A stretch of DNA of 64,000 bases from Nocardioides sp. Soil805 (GCF_001429625.1 NZ_LMSU01000002.1:496001-560000); one strand, 5' to 3'; numbered from the stretch's first letter, positions 6,938 to 15,118 are shown. Notes: generated by a model from the sequence alone, not told the origin. Numbers and translations: made by a program.

Positions 6938-9085
6938 ATGATCGGATCAACCGCGCGACGCCCACTGCGTCGCACCATCGCCTCCGTCGCGGGCACCGCG
7001 CTGGTGGCCGCCGGGCTCGGACTGGGGGCCGCTCCGGCCCACGCCGCCGACTCGGTCATCAGCGGCACGCTGACCGACACCCAGGGCAACGCCGTGGACG
7101 CCTACGTGGACGTCTTCCGCCAGCAGACGGACGGCACGTTCAGCGACTACGGCACGATGTACGCGGACAACGGCTACTTCTCCGGCACCTACGAGGACGG
7201 CGTCTACAAGTTCCAGGCCACGACGTATGCCGGCGGCTACACCGAGTTCTACCGCGACAAGGCCGACCTCGCCACGGCCGACGCGGTGACGGTGGGCGGC
7301 GGCGCCACGGCTCTGCAGGCCTGGACCGTGGACCAGCCGTACGTCGTGGGCACGGTCACCGACCCGTCGGGCCGGCCGGTGCAGGACACGGCCGTCTCGG
7401 CCTACGACGCGGCGTCGGGTGACCAGATCATCACCGACTACACCGACGAGAAGGGCGCCTTCGTCCTCCCGGTCGGGTCCGCCCTGGTCAAGGTCGCCGT
7501 CGACGGCAACGGTCCTCTGGTCGGCGAGTGGTACAACGACAAGTCCGACTTCGCGAGCGCCGACAACGTGGCCGGCACGGCGGCGGGCAACCCCATCGCC
7601 ATCACCCTCAGCGCCGGAGGGTCCATCTCCGGCCAGGTCCTGAGCGACGCCGGCGCCCCGCTCGAGTTCGTCGAGGTGTCGGCGAACAACAGGTCCGACC
7701 TCACGGACAAGAACGGCAACTACCTGATCGAGGGCGTCCCGGCGGGCAGCTACACCGTCGAGTTCCGTGACGACCTCGGCGAGTACTCCACCGAGTACTA
7801 CAACAACGTCGGCACCGCGGCCGCCGCCAGCCCCGTCGTGGTGGGCAAGGACCAGGCCGTGAGCGGCGTCAACGCCAACCTCACGCTCGCCCCCGCGCAG
7901 CCGGCCGGCACCCACGAGATCCTCGGCACGGTCAAGGACGACACGGGTGCGCCCGTGGTCGGAGCCTTCATCACCGCCTGGAACACCCCGAACGCTCCCG
8001 GCAAGGAGGACATCGTCGAGTACGCCCGCTCCAACCGCTCGGGTGCCTACGCGCTCGACGACCTCGACCAGGTCGCGGGCGAGAACCAGTTCAAGGTGCA
8101 CGCCCAGTACGACGGCTCCGGCGACGACAACGCGTTCGCGCTGTTCGACTCCTGGCTCGGTGGGCGCACCAGCTACGACCGCGCCACCGCGGTCACCGTC
8201 ACGCCCGGCACGACCGTCCCCGGCGACATCACCCTGATGCGCGCCGGTGGCGTCGAGGGCGCCATCACCGGTGCCGCCGGTCTGCCCCTCGAGGGCAACG
8301 TCCAGCTGCTGTCGGTCGACGGCACCAACGGTGGATCGTCGTCCACGAAGGCGGACAACACCTTCGAGATGCGCTACATCTACCCCGGCACCTACAAGGT
8401 GCGCTTCGGTGACTCCTCGGGCAACCACGTCCCGGAGTGGTGGAAGGACTCGACCTTCGAGAAGGCCACCGAGATCACCGTGAAGCCCGGCCAGATGGTC
8501 ACCGGCCTCACCGCGGCCCTCGGTGCCTCGCTGCTGGCGACCGACCGTCCCGAGACCAACGGCTACCCGTGGGTCGGCAAGTCGATCTCCGTCGACAAGG
8601 GCACGTGGAACCTGGAGACCGGCACGACCTACTCCTACGAGTGGGTCATCGGCTCCTCGGTCGTCGGCACGGGCGCGTCGTACACCCCGACGAAGGCGCA
8701 GATCGGTGACAAGCTCACCGTCCGTGTCCTCGCGGAGAACGGCCGCCTCACCGGCACCGCCACCTCGGCCAAGACCGCCAAGATCGGCTACAAGCCGAAG
8801 CTCAAGGTCAAGGTCAAGGGCGGCGTGGCCGCGCTGAAGGTCAAGGCGCCGCCGGTCAAGGCCAAGAAGGTCAAGGGCAAGGTCGTCGTCAAGGAGATCG
8901 TCAAGGTCAAGGACAACGGCGAGATCAAGTACAAGAAGATCGGCAAGGCCAAGATCGCCAAGGGCAAGGGCTCCGTCTCGCTCGCCAAGCTGAAGAAGGG
9001 CAAGCACAAGCTCGTGTTCTTCTTCAAGGGCAAGGGCAAGGTCGGCTCCACCGAGGTGAGCAAGAAGGTCAAGACCAAGCGCTGA
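6938..9085 (+). CDS. Secreted multi-domain beta-sandwich protein with Lys-rich tail
   Basis: A 715-residue exported protein. The signal peptide (residues 1-36) has an RR-rich n-region and APAHA before the cleavage site. It is followed by about five carboxypeptidase-regulatory/SdrD-B-like beta-sandwich repeats, recognisable by GTLTDTQGNAV, GTVTDPSGRPV, GQVLSDAGAPL, GTVKDDTGAPV and a weaker one. An Ig-like domain (about 530-610, GTWNLETGTTYSYEW) and a strongly basic tail (about 615-715, many KVKVK and KGK runs) follow. No LPxTG or lipobox is present. Probably it is cell-surface or matrix material that binds anionic polymer through its tail. The ATG has a GGGGAA site. Confidence 0.8.
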   Translation: MIGSTARRPLRRTIASVAGTALVAAGLGLGAAPAHAADSVISGTLTDTQGNAVDAYVDVFRQQTDGTFSDYGTMYADNGYFSGTYEDGVYKFQATTYAGGYTEFYRDKADLATADAVTVGGGATALQAWTVDQPYVVGTVTDPSGRPVQDTAVSAYDAASGDQIITDYTDEKGAFVLPVGSALVKVAVDGNGPLVGEWYNDKSDFASADNVAGTAAGNPIAITLSAGGSISGQVLSDAGAPLEFVEVSANNRSDLTDKNGNYLIEGVPAGSYTVEFRDDLGEYSTEYYNNVGTAAAASPVVVGKDQAVSGVNANLTLAPAQPAGTHEILGTVKDDTGAPVVGAFITAWNTPNAPGKEDIVEYARSNRSGAYALDDLDQVAGENQFKVHAQYDGSGDDNAFALFDSWLGGRTSYDRATAVTVTPGTTVPGDITLMRAGGVEGAITGAAGLPLEGNVQLLSVDGTNGGSSSTKADNTFEMRYIYPGTYKVRFGDSSGNHVPEWWKDSTFEKATEITVKPGQMVTGLTAALGASLLATDRPETNGYPWVGKSISVDKGTWNLETGTTYSYEWVIGSSVVGTGASYTPTKAQIGDKLTVRVLAENGRLTGTATSAKTAKIGYKPKLKVKVKGGVAALKVKAPPVKAKKVKGKVVVKEIVKVKDNGEIKYKKIGKAKIAKGKGSVSLAKLKKGKHKLVFFFKGKGKVGSTEVSKKVKTKR

Positions 9086-9099
9086 CCTCACCCGACACG

Positions 9100-9139
9100 C
9101 GACGGTGCCCCGGCGGAGCGATCCGCCGGGGCACCGTCG
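9100..9139. terminator. Strong bidirectional hairpin
   Basis: An 18-bp perfect stem (9100-9117 pairing with 9122-9139) with a GCGA tetraloop, 15 bases after the stop of the secreted protein and 25 bases before the stop of the converging hsp20 gene. It probably serves both genes. Confidence 0.85.
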
Positions 9140-9163
9140 TGTCTGCGGCTGTGTCCTGCGTCG

Positions 9164-9589
9164 TCAGGCCTCGATCGCGGTGCGGTCGCCGTGGCCGCTC
9201 GTCACCTCGATCTTGCGCGGCTTGGCCTTCTCGGCCACCGGGACGCGCAGGCGCAGGACCCCGCCGTCGTACGACGCCTCGATACGGTCGAGGTCGAGGT
9301 TGTCGCCGAGGACCAGCTGGCGGCTGAACATCCCGCGCGGCCGCTCGGAGGCGAGCAGCTCCCAGTCGCCGTTGCGGGCCACCCTCTCGGCCCGGACGGT
9401 GAGGACGTTGCGCTCCACGTCGAGGTCGATGGAGTCCGGCGCGACGCCCGGCAGGTCGAACTCGATGGTGAAGGTGTCGCCCTCCCGCCAGGCGTCCATC
9501 GGCATGACGGCCGGGCGGTTGGTCGTGCCGAGCAGCTGCTGGGTGAGGCGGTCGAAGTCACGGAACGGGTCGGTGGTGCGGATCAACAT
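9164..9589 (-). CDS. Hsp20 family small heat-shock protein
   Basis: A 141-residue alpha-crystallin protein. The crystallin domain (about residues 38-130) contains [20 protein letters not shown] and ends with the conserved [16 protein letters not shown]. The N-terminal arm is [18 protein letters not shown]. It is an ATP-independent holdase that binds unfolding proteins. The ATG at 9589 has a GGGAGGAGATC site, so the longer in-frame extension to 9679 is rejected. It is divergent from an HspR-like regulator across a palindrome-rich gap. Confidence 0.93.
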   Translation of the reverse strand: MLIRTTDPFRDFDRLTQQLLGTTNRPAVMPMDAWREGDTFTIEFDLPGVAPDSIDLDVERNVLTVRAERVARNGDWELLASERPRGMFSRQLVLGDNLDLDRIEASYDGGVLRLRVPVAEKAKPRKIEVTSGHGDRTAIEA

Positions 9590-9609
9590 GATCTCCTCCC
9601 GGGGGACGT

Positions 9610-9628
9610 GGTCACCGGTCCGGTGACC
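9610..9628. promoter_or_regulatory. Perfect palindrome, hsp20/hspR intergenic
   Basis: GGTCACCGG, T, CCGGTGACC: 9-bp arms around one base, 21 bases upstream of the hsp20 ATG. It could be an operator or a 5'-UTR hairpin in the hsp20 mRNA. Confidence 0.5.
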
Positions 9629-9647
9629 TGTATCGTTGGTTACAGGT
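9626..9647. promoter_or_regulatory. MerR-type operator candidate
   Basis: ACCTGTA, 8 bases, TACAGGT: a perfect 7-bp inverted repeat midway between the divergent hsp20 and hspR-like genes. The spacing and position fit a MerR-family site over a promoter. It does not match the published HAIR box (CTTGAGT-N7-ACTCAAG) of HspR. Confidence 0.5.
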
Positions 9648-9699
9648 TTTGTATAGCGCGCGATCCCGGGAGTTTTCAAGTCCGTCCGAGGAGGAGCCG

Positions 9700-9990
9700 A
9701 TGACCGGTCCGACGGTGGGTGTCTTCGCGATCTCGGTGGCCGCCGAGATGGCCGGCACCAACGTGCAGAACCTCCGCGTCTACGAGCGCAAGGGCCTCGT
9801 CGATCCCGACCGGACGGCGGGCGGCACGCGGCTCTACAGCCGCGACGACGTCGACCGGCTGAGCCGGATCCGCGACCTGCTCGACCTCGGGCTCAACCTC
9901 GCCGGGATCGCGGCGGTGCTGCAGCTGGAGGCGGAGAACGCCCGCCTGCGCCAGGAGGTACTCCGCTTGCGCGACGCCCGGCGGGCCTGA
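9700..9990 (+). CDS. HspR-like MerR family regulator
   Basis: A 96-residue protein. The MerR winged helix (about residues 6-75) contains [39 protein letters not shown] and [19 protein letters not shown], as in HspR repressors of chaperone genes. A short coiled coil ([15 protein letters not shown]) follows. Its position, divergent from hsp20, indicates that it controls that gene and itself. The ATG at 9700 has a GAGGAG site; the in-frame extension to 9649 lacks family similarity. Confidence 0.85.
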   Translation: MTGPTVGVFAISVAAEMAGTNVQNLRVYERKGLVDPDRTAGGTRLYSRDDVDRLSRIRDLLDLGLNLAGIAAVLQLEAENARLRQEVLRLRDARRA

Positions 9991-10056
9991 GGCGCCTCGC
10001 CGGTGGTCGAGCGCTCCGGGAGGAACAACCGCGAGCGCCGGTCGGTTGCGCCCTGC

Positions 10057-10539
10057 ATGAGCACCGGTGCCTGGATCCTCGTCGCCGCCGTCGTCCTGGC
10101 GTTGGCCGTCGGCCTGTGGCGGGCGGCGACCGACGGCCGGTTCCGCGGCACCCACCGGGTCCGCGCCGGCGAGGCGGCCGGGTCGGGCGCCGTGCCGGCC
10201 GATCGCGAGGCCGAGGCCGTCGAGACCCCGCCCGGGGCGGTCCTGGTCGCCGAGGTGGGCGAGACGCTGGGGGAGCGGGCCACGCTGCTCCAGTTCTCCA
10301 GTGCCTTCTGCGCCCCGTGCCGCGCCACCCGACGGGTCCTGGCCGACGTGGCCGGGGTCGTGCCCGGGGTGGCCCACGTCGAGGTCGACGCCGAGCACCA
10401 CCTCGAGGCCGTGCGTCGCCTCGGTGTGCTCCGCACCCCGACCACGATCGTGCTCGCGGCCGACGGGACCGAGGTCACCCGGGCCGCAGGCGCGCCGCGC
10501 AAGGAACAGGTGCTCGCGGCCCTCGCCACGGTGGAGTGA
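10057..10539 (+). CDS. Membrane-anchored thioredoxin-like protein
   Basis: A 160-residue protein with an N-terminal transmembrane segment (about residues 4-20, ILVAAVVLALAVGLW), a linker, and a thioredoxin domain with C85-A-P-C88 in FSSAFCAPCRATRRVL and the cis-Pro loop LRTPTTIVL. It probably reduces or exchanges disulfides with the domain anchored at the membrane. Topology is not certain. It sits between the hspR-like gene and the sulfurtransferase operon, as a thioredoxin does beside the mycobacterial cysA2-sseC2 pair. A GTG-type start at 10003 is possible but less natural. Confidence 0.85.
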   Translation: MSTGAWILVAAVVLALAVGLWRAATDGRFRGTHRVRAGEAAGSGAVPADREAEAVETPPGAVLVAEVGETLGERATLLQFSSAFCAPCRATRRVLADVAGVVPGVAHVEVDAEHHLEAVRRLGVLRTPTTIVLAADGTEVTRAAGAPRKEQVLAALATVE

Positions 10540-10618
10540 CGACCGGATCCGCCTGTCCACACTCTGGAACGACCATCCGCATGTCGAGACGCGGGAATGA
10601 AGCGGCGCCCCAGATCCC

Positions 10619-10624
10619 TAGAGT
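10619..10624 (+). promoter_or_regulatory. -10 box of the leader peptide / sulfur operon
   Basis: TAGAGT, then 7 bases, then the ATG of the leader peptide at 10632. This spacing predicts transcription starting at or next to the ATG, giving a leaderless uORF. No convincing -35 is visible. Confidence 0.5.
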
Positions 10625-10631
10625 CCACATC

Positions 10632-10709
10632 ATGTCCTCGACCTGGCTGACCAAGCGACGCGCAGTGGATCACTGCCGCGTGCGCTCGTCGCTGTGTCGA
10701 ATGTCCTGA
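10632..10709 (+). CDS. 25-residue cysteine-containing leader peptide
   Basis: This short ORF encodes a basic peptide containing VDHCRVRSSLCR, with Cys at 15 and 22. It matches the actinobacterial putative leader peptide type (roughly VDLxRVxSxLCR, from memory) found before sulfur-assimilation and sulfurtransferase genes. The stop is 105 bases before the DUF4395 gene of the sulfur operon. Likely role: translation through the Cys and Arg codons senses cysteine supply and controls the downstream genes. The mechanism is inferred; a competing RNA fold was not established. Confidence 0.7.
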   Translation: MSSTWLTKRRAVDHCRVRSSLCRMS

Positions 10710-10814
10710 CGGGTCCGTCGATCACTCTGCCCTAAGTCTATTGTGTTTGTGGACTAAAGTGGGTGCCGATCCGGACCCGAGACGAGCCCGTCCGGCCTTC
10801 CCCGCAGGAGAGAC

Positions 10815-11294
10815 ATGTCCACGATCCATGAGCGCGCCACCGGCGCCGCCACCCCGACCGACACCCCGGCCGGGATCGACCCGCGCGGTCCTCAGCTCAC
10901 CGCCGCGCTCACCGCGGTGGTGCTCGCCGCCGTGCTGCTGCTGGCGCCACACCCGGCCGGTGTCGCGCTGCTCGCCGTGCAGGCGGTGTTCTTCGCCATC
11001 GGTGCGGTCGCCGGGGTGCAGCGCACCCCGCACGCGTGGCTGTTCCGCACCGTGGTCCGGCCGCGCCTGGCTCCGCCCGCCGAGCTCGAGGACCCGGCAC
11101 CGCCACGCTTCGCGCAGGGGGTCGGGCTCGCCTTCGCGCTGGTCGGCCTCGTCGCCCTGCTGGCCGGCGCCACGGTCGTCGGCCAGGTCGCCGTGGGCCT
11201 CGCCCTCGTCGCCGCCCTGCTGAACGCGCTCTTCGCGTTCTGCCTGGGCTGCGAGCTCTACCTGGTCGGCGCCCGCCTGCGCGCAGCCGGCTGA
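10815..11294 (+). CDS. DUF4395 membrane protein
   Basis: A 159-residue protein with about four hydrophobic segments (residues 29-45, 48-63, 99-117 and 122-140) and the DUF4395 signature NALFAFCLGCELYL with two Cys near the end of the last segment. The family regularly accompanies rhodanese-type sulfurtransferases and thioredoxins in actinobacteria. A role in moving or binding sulfur species at the membrane is suspected but unproven. The ATG has a GGAGAGAC-type site. It is the first long gene after the leader peptide, 63 bases before the sulfurtransferase. Confidence 0.85.
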   Translation: MSTIHERATGAATPTDTPAGIDPRGPQLTAALTAVVLAAVLLLAPHPAGVALLAVQAVFFAIGAVAGVQRTPHAWLFRTVVRPRLAPPAELEDPAPPRFAQGVGLAFALVGLVALLAGATVVGQVAVGLALVAALLNALFAFCLGCELYLVGARLRAAG

Positions 11295-11357
11295 CTCCGC
11301 ACACCCGCACGACACCGCCACACACCCACAGATCACACACAGCAAGGGAGCAATCAC

Positions 11358-12206
11358 ATGAGCCGCGAGTCTTCGCTCGTCACCGCCCAGTGGGTCGAGG
11401 ACAACCTCGACACCGACGGCGTCGTCCTCGTCGAGGTCGACGAGGACACCACGTCGTACGACAAGGGCCACATCCGGGGAGCCATCAAGCTCGACTGGAC
11501 CACCGACCTCCAGGACCAGGTCCGTCGCGACTTCGTGAACAAGGAGCAGTTCGAGGCCCTGCTGTCCTCGCGCGGCGTCAGCAACGACGACACCGTGGTG
11601 CTGTACGGCGGCAACAACAACTGGTTCGCCGCCTACGCCTACTGGTACTTCAAGCTCTACGGCCACCAGGACGTGAAGCTCCTCGACGGCGGCCGCAAGA
11701 AGTGGGAGCTCGACTCCCGCGAGCTGACCGACGAGAAGCCGACCCGCGCCGAGACGTCGTACACCGCAACCGCGCAGGACTCGTCGATCCGCGCCTTCCG
11801 CGACGAGGTCGTCGCCGCGATCGGCACGCAGAACCTCGTCGACGTGCGCAGCCCCGACGAGTACGCCGGTCGGCTGCTCGCCCCGGCCCACCTCCCGCAG
11901 GAGCAGGCCCAGCGCGCCGGCCACATCCCCACCGCGGCGAGCGTGCCGTGGAGCAAGGCGGCCAACGACGACGGCACCTTCAAGTCGGACGACGAGCTCA
12001 AGGAGATCTACTCCGAGGCCGGCGTCGACTGGAGCAAGGACACCATCGCCTACTGCCGCATCGGCGAGCGCTCCTCGCACACCTGGTTCGTCCTCAAGGA
12101 GCTGCTGGGCCAGGAGAACGTCAAGAACTACGACGGCTCGTGGACCGAGTACGGCTCCCTCGTCGGTGTGCCTGTCGCCCTCGGCGACGAGCCGGGTGAC
12201 GCCTGA
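11358..12206 (+). CDS. Thiosulfate sulfurtransferase (two-domain rhodanese)
   Basis: A 282-residue tandem rhodanese. The inactive N-terminal domain (about 10-130) has the HIRGAIKLDW motif. The C-terminal domain (about 155-275) carries catalytic C233 in the CRIGERS loop, matching actinobacterial CysA2/SseA-type enzymes. It transfers the sulfane sulfur of thiosulfate to a thiol acceptor in the cytoplasm. Its last base overlaps the ATG of the DUF1416 gene (TGATG), and that pairing is conserved as CysA2-SseC2 in mycobacteria. Confidence 0.93.
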   Translation: MSRESSLVTAQWVEDNLDTDGVVLVEVDEDTTSYDKGHIRGAIKLDWTTDLQDQVRRDFVNKEQFEALLSSRGVSNDDTVVLYGGNNNWFAAYAYWYFKLYGHQDVKLLDGGRKKWELDSRELTDEKPTRAETSYTATAQDSSIRAFRDEVVAAIGTQNLVDVRSPDEYAGRLLAPAHLPQEQAQRAGHIPTAASVPWSKAANDDGTFKSDDELKEIYSEAGVDWSKDTIAYCRIGERSSHTWFVLKELLGQENVKNYDGSWTEYGSLVGVPVALGDEPGDA

Positions 12207-12502
12207 TGTGCGGCGCCACCGAGGGCGGGCTGTCGCTCGACGGCGTCAACGTCGCCAAGGAGGCCGTGATCCAGGGCCAGGTGCTGCGCGGGGCCGAGCC
12301 CGTCCCCAACGCCTACGTCCGGCTGCTCGACGGCAGCGGCGAGTTCACCGCCGAGGTCCCGACGAGTGCCACGGGGCACTTCAGGTTCTTCGCCGGTGAC
12401 GGCGAGTGGACGCTGCGCACCCTGGCCCCGAAGGCCGACCCGGTCGACACCCGGGTCGTCGCGGCCACCGGCTCGGTCGCGGAGGTCGCGGTCGCGATCT
12501 GA
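12206..12502 (+). CDS. DUF1416 protein (SseC type)
   Basis: A 98-residue protein beginning MCGATEGGLSL, the typical N-terminus of the SseC/DUF1416 family, with Cys2 conserved. The rest is a small transthyretin-like beta-sandwich (GQVLRGAEPVPNAYVRLLDG) like a carboxypeptidase-regulatory fold. It is co-translated with the sulfurtransferase through a 1-base overlap. Its function is unknown; a partner or sulfur acceptor of the sulfurtransferase is likely from the invariant pairing. Confidence 0.9.
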   Translation: MCGATEGGLSLDGVNVAKEAVIQGQVLRGAEPVPNAYVRLLDGSGEFTAEVPTSATGHFRFFAGDGEWTLRTLAPKADPVDTRVVAATGSVAEVAVAI

Positions 12503-12536
12503 CCGGGCCGGTCCGGGCGACGTTGTCGCGCGTTGC

Positions 12537-12574
12537 GGTGGGTTCGCGTTCACTGCAGTGTGCGCGAACCCACC
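12537..12574. terminator. Hairpin 1 after the sulfur operon
   Basis: GGTGGGTTCGCG pairs with CGCGAACCCACC (12 bp). The 14-base loop itself contains the palindrome CACTGCAGTG. It lies 35 bases after the DUF1416 stop. Confidence 0.7.
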
Positions 12575-12575
12575 G

Positions 12576-12597
12576 GATCACCGGTCAGCCGGTGATC
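12576..12597. terminator. Hairpin 2 after the sulfur operon
   Basis: GATCACCGG, loop TCAG, CCGGTGATC: a perfect 9-bp stem directly behind hairpin 1. Together they form a tandem termination region before the alcohol dehydrogenase gene. Confidence 0.65.
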
Positions 12598-12704
12598 GCA
12601 CGAGCGGCACCCGAGGACGCCGGGACCACCCCGACGGACGTGACGAACGCCTCGCCACCCCTGCGGGTCTGACGGCCTGGTGGAGCCGCTGCGAGCGTGG
12701 AGTG

Positions 12705-13886
12705 ATGAAGGCACTCACCTGGCAAGGCAAGCGCGACGTCCGCGTCATCGACGTCCCGGACCCCATGATCGAGGAGCCGACGGACGCGGTCATCAAGGTC
12801 ACCTCCACGGCGATCTGCGGATCCGACCTCCACCTCTATGACCCGCTGGGCCCGTTCCTCTCGCAGGGAGACGTGCTCGGCCACGAGACGATGGGCATCG
12901 TCGAGGCGGTCGGCCCCGACGTCACGCACATCGCCGAGGGTGACCGCGTGGTCATCCCGTTCAACATCTCCTGCGGACACTGCTGGATGTGCGAGCGCGG
13001 CCTGATGGCCGCCTGCGAGACCACCCAGGTCCGCGCCCAGGACAAGGGTGCCGCCCTCTTCGGCTACACCGAGCTCTACGGCTCGGTGCCCGGTGGCCAG
13101 GCCGAGTACCTCCGCGTGCCGCAGGCGCACTTCGGCCCGATCAAGGTTCCCGAGGGAGTGGCCGACGAGCGCTTCCTCTACCTCTCCGACATCCTGCCGA
13201 CCGCGTGGCAGGGCGTGGAGTACGCCGAGGTGAGCGAGGGCGACACCCTGCTCGTCATGGGCCTCGGCCCGGTCGGCCAGCTCGCGACCCGGATCGCCCA
13301 GCACCGCGGCATCCGCGTGCTGGCCGTGGACCCCGATCCGTTCCGCGCGGGCGTGGCCCGTCAGCGCGGCGTCGAGATCGTCGAGGCCACCAAGCCCGAG
13401 GAGGTCGCCGCCGCCGTCAAGGACCTCACCGGTGGCCGCGGCGCGGACGGCACCCTCGACGCGGTCGGCATGGAGGCCCACGGGACCCCCATCGCCGAGA
13501 CCGCGATCAAGTCCGTCGGGCTCCTGCCCGACGCCGTGGCCAAGCCGCTGATGAAGACCGTCGGCATCGACCGGCTGGGCGCCCTGCGGGCCGCCATCTC
13601 GTCGGTACGCCGCGGCGGCACGGTGTCGATCTCCGGCGTCTACGGCGGGATGAGCGACCCGTTCCCGATGATGGAGATGTTCGACAAGGGCATCAGCCTG
13701 CGGATGGGCCAGTGCCACGTGAAGCGGTGGATCGACGACATCGTGCCGGTGGTGATGGAGGACGGCGACCCGCTGGGCCTCGAGACCCTCGCGACCCACC
13801 GGCTGCCCCTGGCGGAGGCGCCGGCGGCGTACCAGATGTTCCGCGACAAGGCCGACGACTGCCTCAAGGTGGTCCTCAAGCCGTGA
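12705..13886 (+). CDS. Zinc-dependent alcohol dehydrogenase (formaldehyde-dehydrogenase-like)
   Basis: A 393-residue MDR enzyme. The catalytic zinc ligands C38, H60 and E61 lie in STAICGSDLH and GHETMGIVE. The structural zinc site is C90, C93, C96 and C104. The Rossmann motif GLGPVGQLA is at about 187-195, followed by an NAD-selective acidic VDPDP. The long form with an insert near 260-290 resembles the glutathione-independent formaldehyde dehydrogenase subgroup, but the substrate cannot be read from sequence. Its TGA overlaps the GTG of the diiron-oxygenase-like gene, suggesting a shared pathway. Confidence 0.88.
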   Translation: MKALTWQGKRDVRVIDVPDPMIEEPTDAVIKVTSTAICGSDLHLYDPLGPFLSQGDVLGHETMGIVEAVGPDVTHIAEGDRVVIPFNISCGHCWMCERGLMAACETTQVRAQDKGAALFGYTELYGSVPGGQAEYLRVPQAHFGPIKVPEGVADERFLYLSDILPTAWQGVEYAEVSEGDTLLVMGLGPVGQLATRIAQHRGIRVLAVDPDPFRAGVARQRGVEIVEATKPEEVAAAVKDLTGGRGADGTLDAVGMEAHGTPIAETAIKSVGLLPDAVAKPLMKTVGIDRLGALRAAISSVRRGGTVSISGVYGGMSDPFPMMEMFDKGISLRMGQCHVKRWIDDIVPVVMEDGDPLGLETLATHRLPLAEAPAAYQMFRDKADDCLKVVLKP

Positions 13887-15118
13887 GCGGGGTGGACGTA
13901 CGCGCCTGGCTCCCGCAGCCGCGCGGCGCGATCTCGGGGGCAGTGGCCGCGACGCTGGTCCGGCGCCCCCGGGTCGTGCACCTCGCGCCGGACGTGGAGG
14001 ACGCGCTGGCCGCCCTCGACGACGCGGCGGGATACGTGCACGACGAGGACGCCCAGCTCGCGCTGTGGATGCTGCTCGAGCTGCACCACCGCGGCTTCGC
14101 GGGGGTCGACGACGCGTGGGAGTGGCACCCCGAGCTCGCCCGCATCCGCGCGGTGCTGGGGCGCCGGCTCGAGGAGGTCGTGCACGCCGAGGTGGCCACC
14201 GCGATCGACGACCAGGTCCCGGCGATGGTGCGCGAACCGGCGGACACCTTCTTCGCGCTCGTCGGTGACGGCAGCGGCTCGACGCTGGCCCGCCACGTGC
14301 GGCGCCGCGCCACGCTGGAGCAGTGGCGCGAGCTGCTGGCCCTCAAGTCGGTCTACCAGCTCAAGGAGGGCGACGCGCACTCGTGGGCGATCCCGCGCGC
14401 CCACGGTGCCGTCAAGGTCGCGCTGACCGAGATCCAGTACGACGAGTACGGCTCGGGCGACCCGGCCCGGCAGCACGCGACGCTCTTCGCTCAGGCGATG
14501 GAGGCGAGCGGCGTGGACGCGACGTACGCCGCCCACGTCGACCGGGTGCCGGCTGTCGTGCTGGCGGTCAACAACTTCATGGCCGTGTGCGGGCTGCAGC
14601 GTCGGCTGCTGGGCGCCACGCTGGGGCACCTCGCGATGTACGAGGCGACGAGCTCGCTGCCGCACGGGATGTACGCCGCCGCTGCCCGGCGGCTGGGACT
14701 GCCCGAGGAGGTGGCGGACTACTTCGACGAGCACGTCACGGCCGACGCCATCCACGACCAGATCGCGGTGCGCTCGATGTGCGCGCCGTTCGTCGACGGG
14801 GACGCCGACCGGGCCGAGCAGGTGCTCCTCGGGGCGTTGGGCGGGGCCTGGCTCGACGACCAGATGGCCGACGTGGTGCTGGCCGCGTGGGCCGAGGACC
14901 GCAGCGCCCTGCTGCCGGCGCCGCCCGGACATCCGCGGGGAGGCACGCCCCGGTTGCAGGTCTGTCCCGACGGACCGGTGCTGGTGCGCGGCGCGGACGA
15001 GTGGGTCGGAGGGGACGGTCAGGTGCACACGCTCACCCGGCCCGTCACCGCGGTGTGTCGCTGCGGCGGATCGGCGCAGCAGCCGTGGTGCGACGGGACG
15101 CACAAGGTCAAGAGCTGA
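13883..15118 (+). CDS. Heme-oxygenase-like diiron protein fused to CDGSH domain
   Basis: A 411-residue fusion. Residues 1 to about 350 resemble the iron-containing redox enzyme family (Haem_oxygenase_2-type helical fold). Candidate ligands include ELHHRG, AEVATAID, ALTEIQYDEYG and DEHVTADAIHDQ. The last 25 residues are a CDGSH iron-sulfur motif, VCRCGGSAQQPWCDGTHK, with the 3-Cys-1-His pattern. Enzymes of this fold use two irons and O2 for hydroxylation, N-oxygenation or C-C cleavage; the CDGSH cluster could supply electrons. The GTG start overlaps the dehydrogenase stop. The substrate is unknown. Confidence 0.8.
   Translation: MSGVDVRAWLPQPRGAISGAVAATLVRRPRVVHLAPDVEDALAALDDAAGYVHDEDAQLALWMLLELHHRGFAGVDDAWEWHPELARIRAVLGRRLEEVVHAEVATAIDDQVPAMVREPADTFFALVGDGSGSTLARHVRRRATLEQWRELLALKSVYQLKEGDAHSWAIPRAHGAVKVALTEIQYDEYGSGDPARQHATLFAQAMEASGVDATYAAHVDRVPAVVLAVNNFMAVCGLQRRLLGATLGHLAMYEATSSLPHGMYAAAARRLGLPEEVADYFDEHVTADAIHDQIAVRSMCAPFVDGDADRAEQVLLGALGGAWLDDQMADVVLAAWAEDRSALLPAPPGHPRGGTPRLQVCPDGPVLVRGADEWVGGDGQVHTLTRPVTAVCRCGGSAQQPWCDGTHKVKS

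Noticed and set aside
6947..9091. A 714-codon open frame on the minus strand opposite the secreted repeat protein
   Set aside because: It is a GC-skew shadow: Leu/Val/Asp/Arg-rich without domains, while the plus strand has a signal peptide, repeats and a ribosome site.
9626..9647. HAIR element for HspR
   Set aside because: The inverted repeat is ACCTGTA-N8-TACAGGT, not CTTGAGT-N7-ACTCAAG, so it is listed only as a MerR-type operator candidate.
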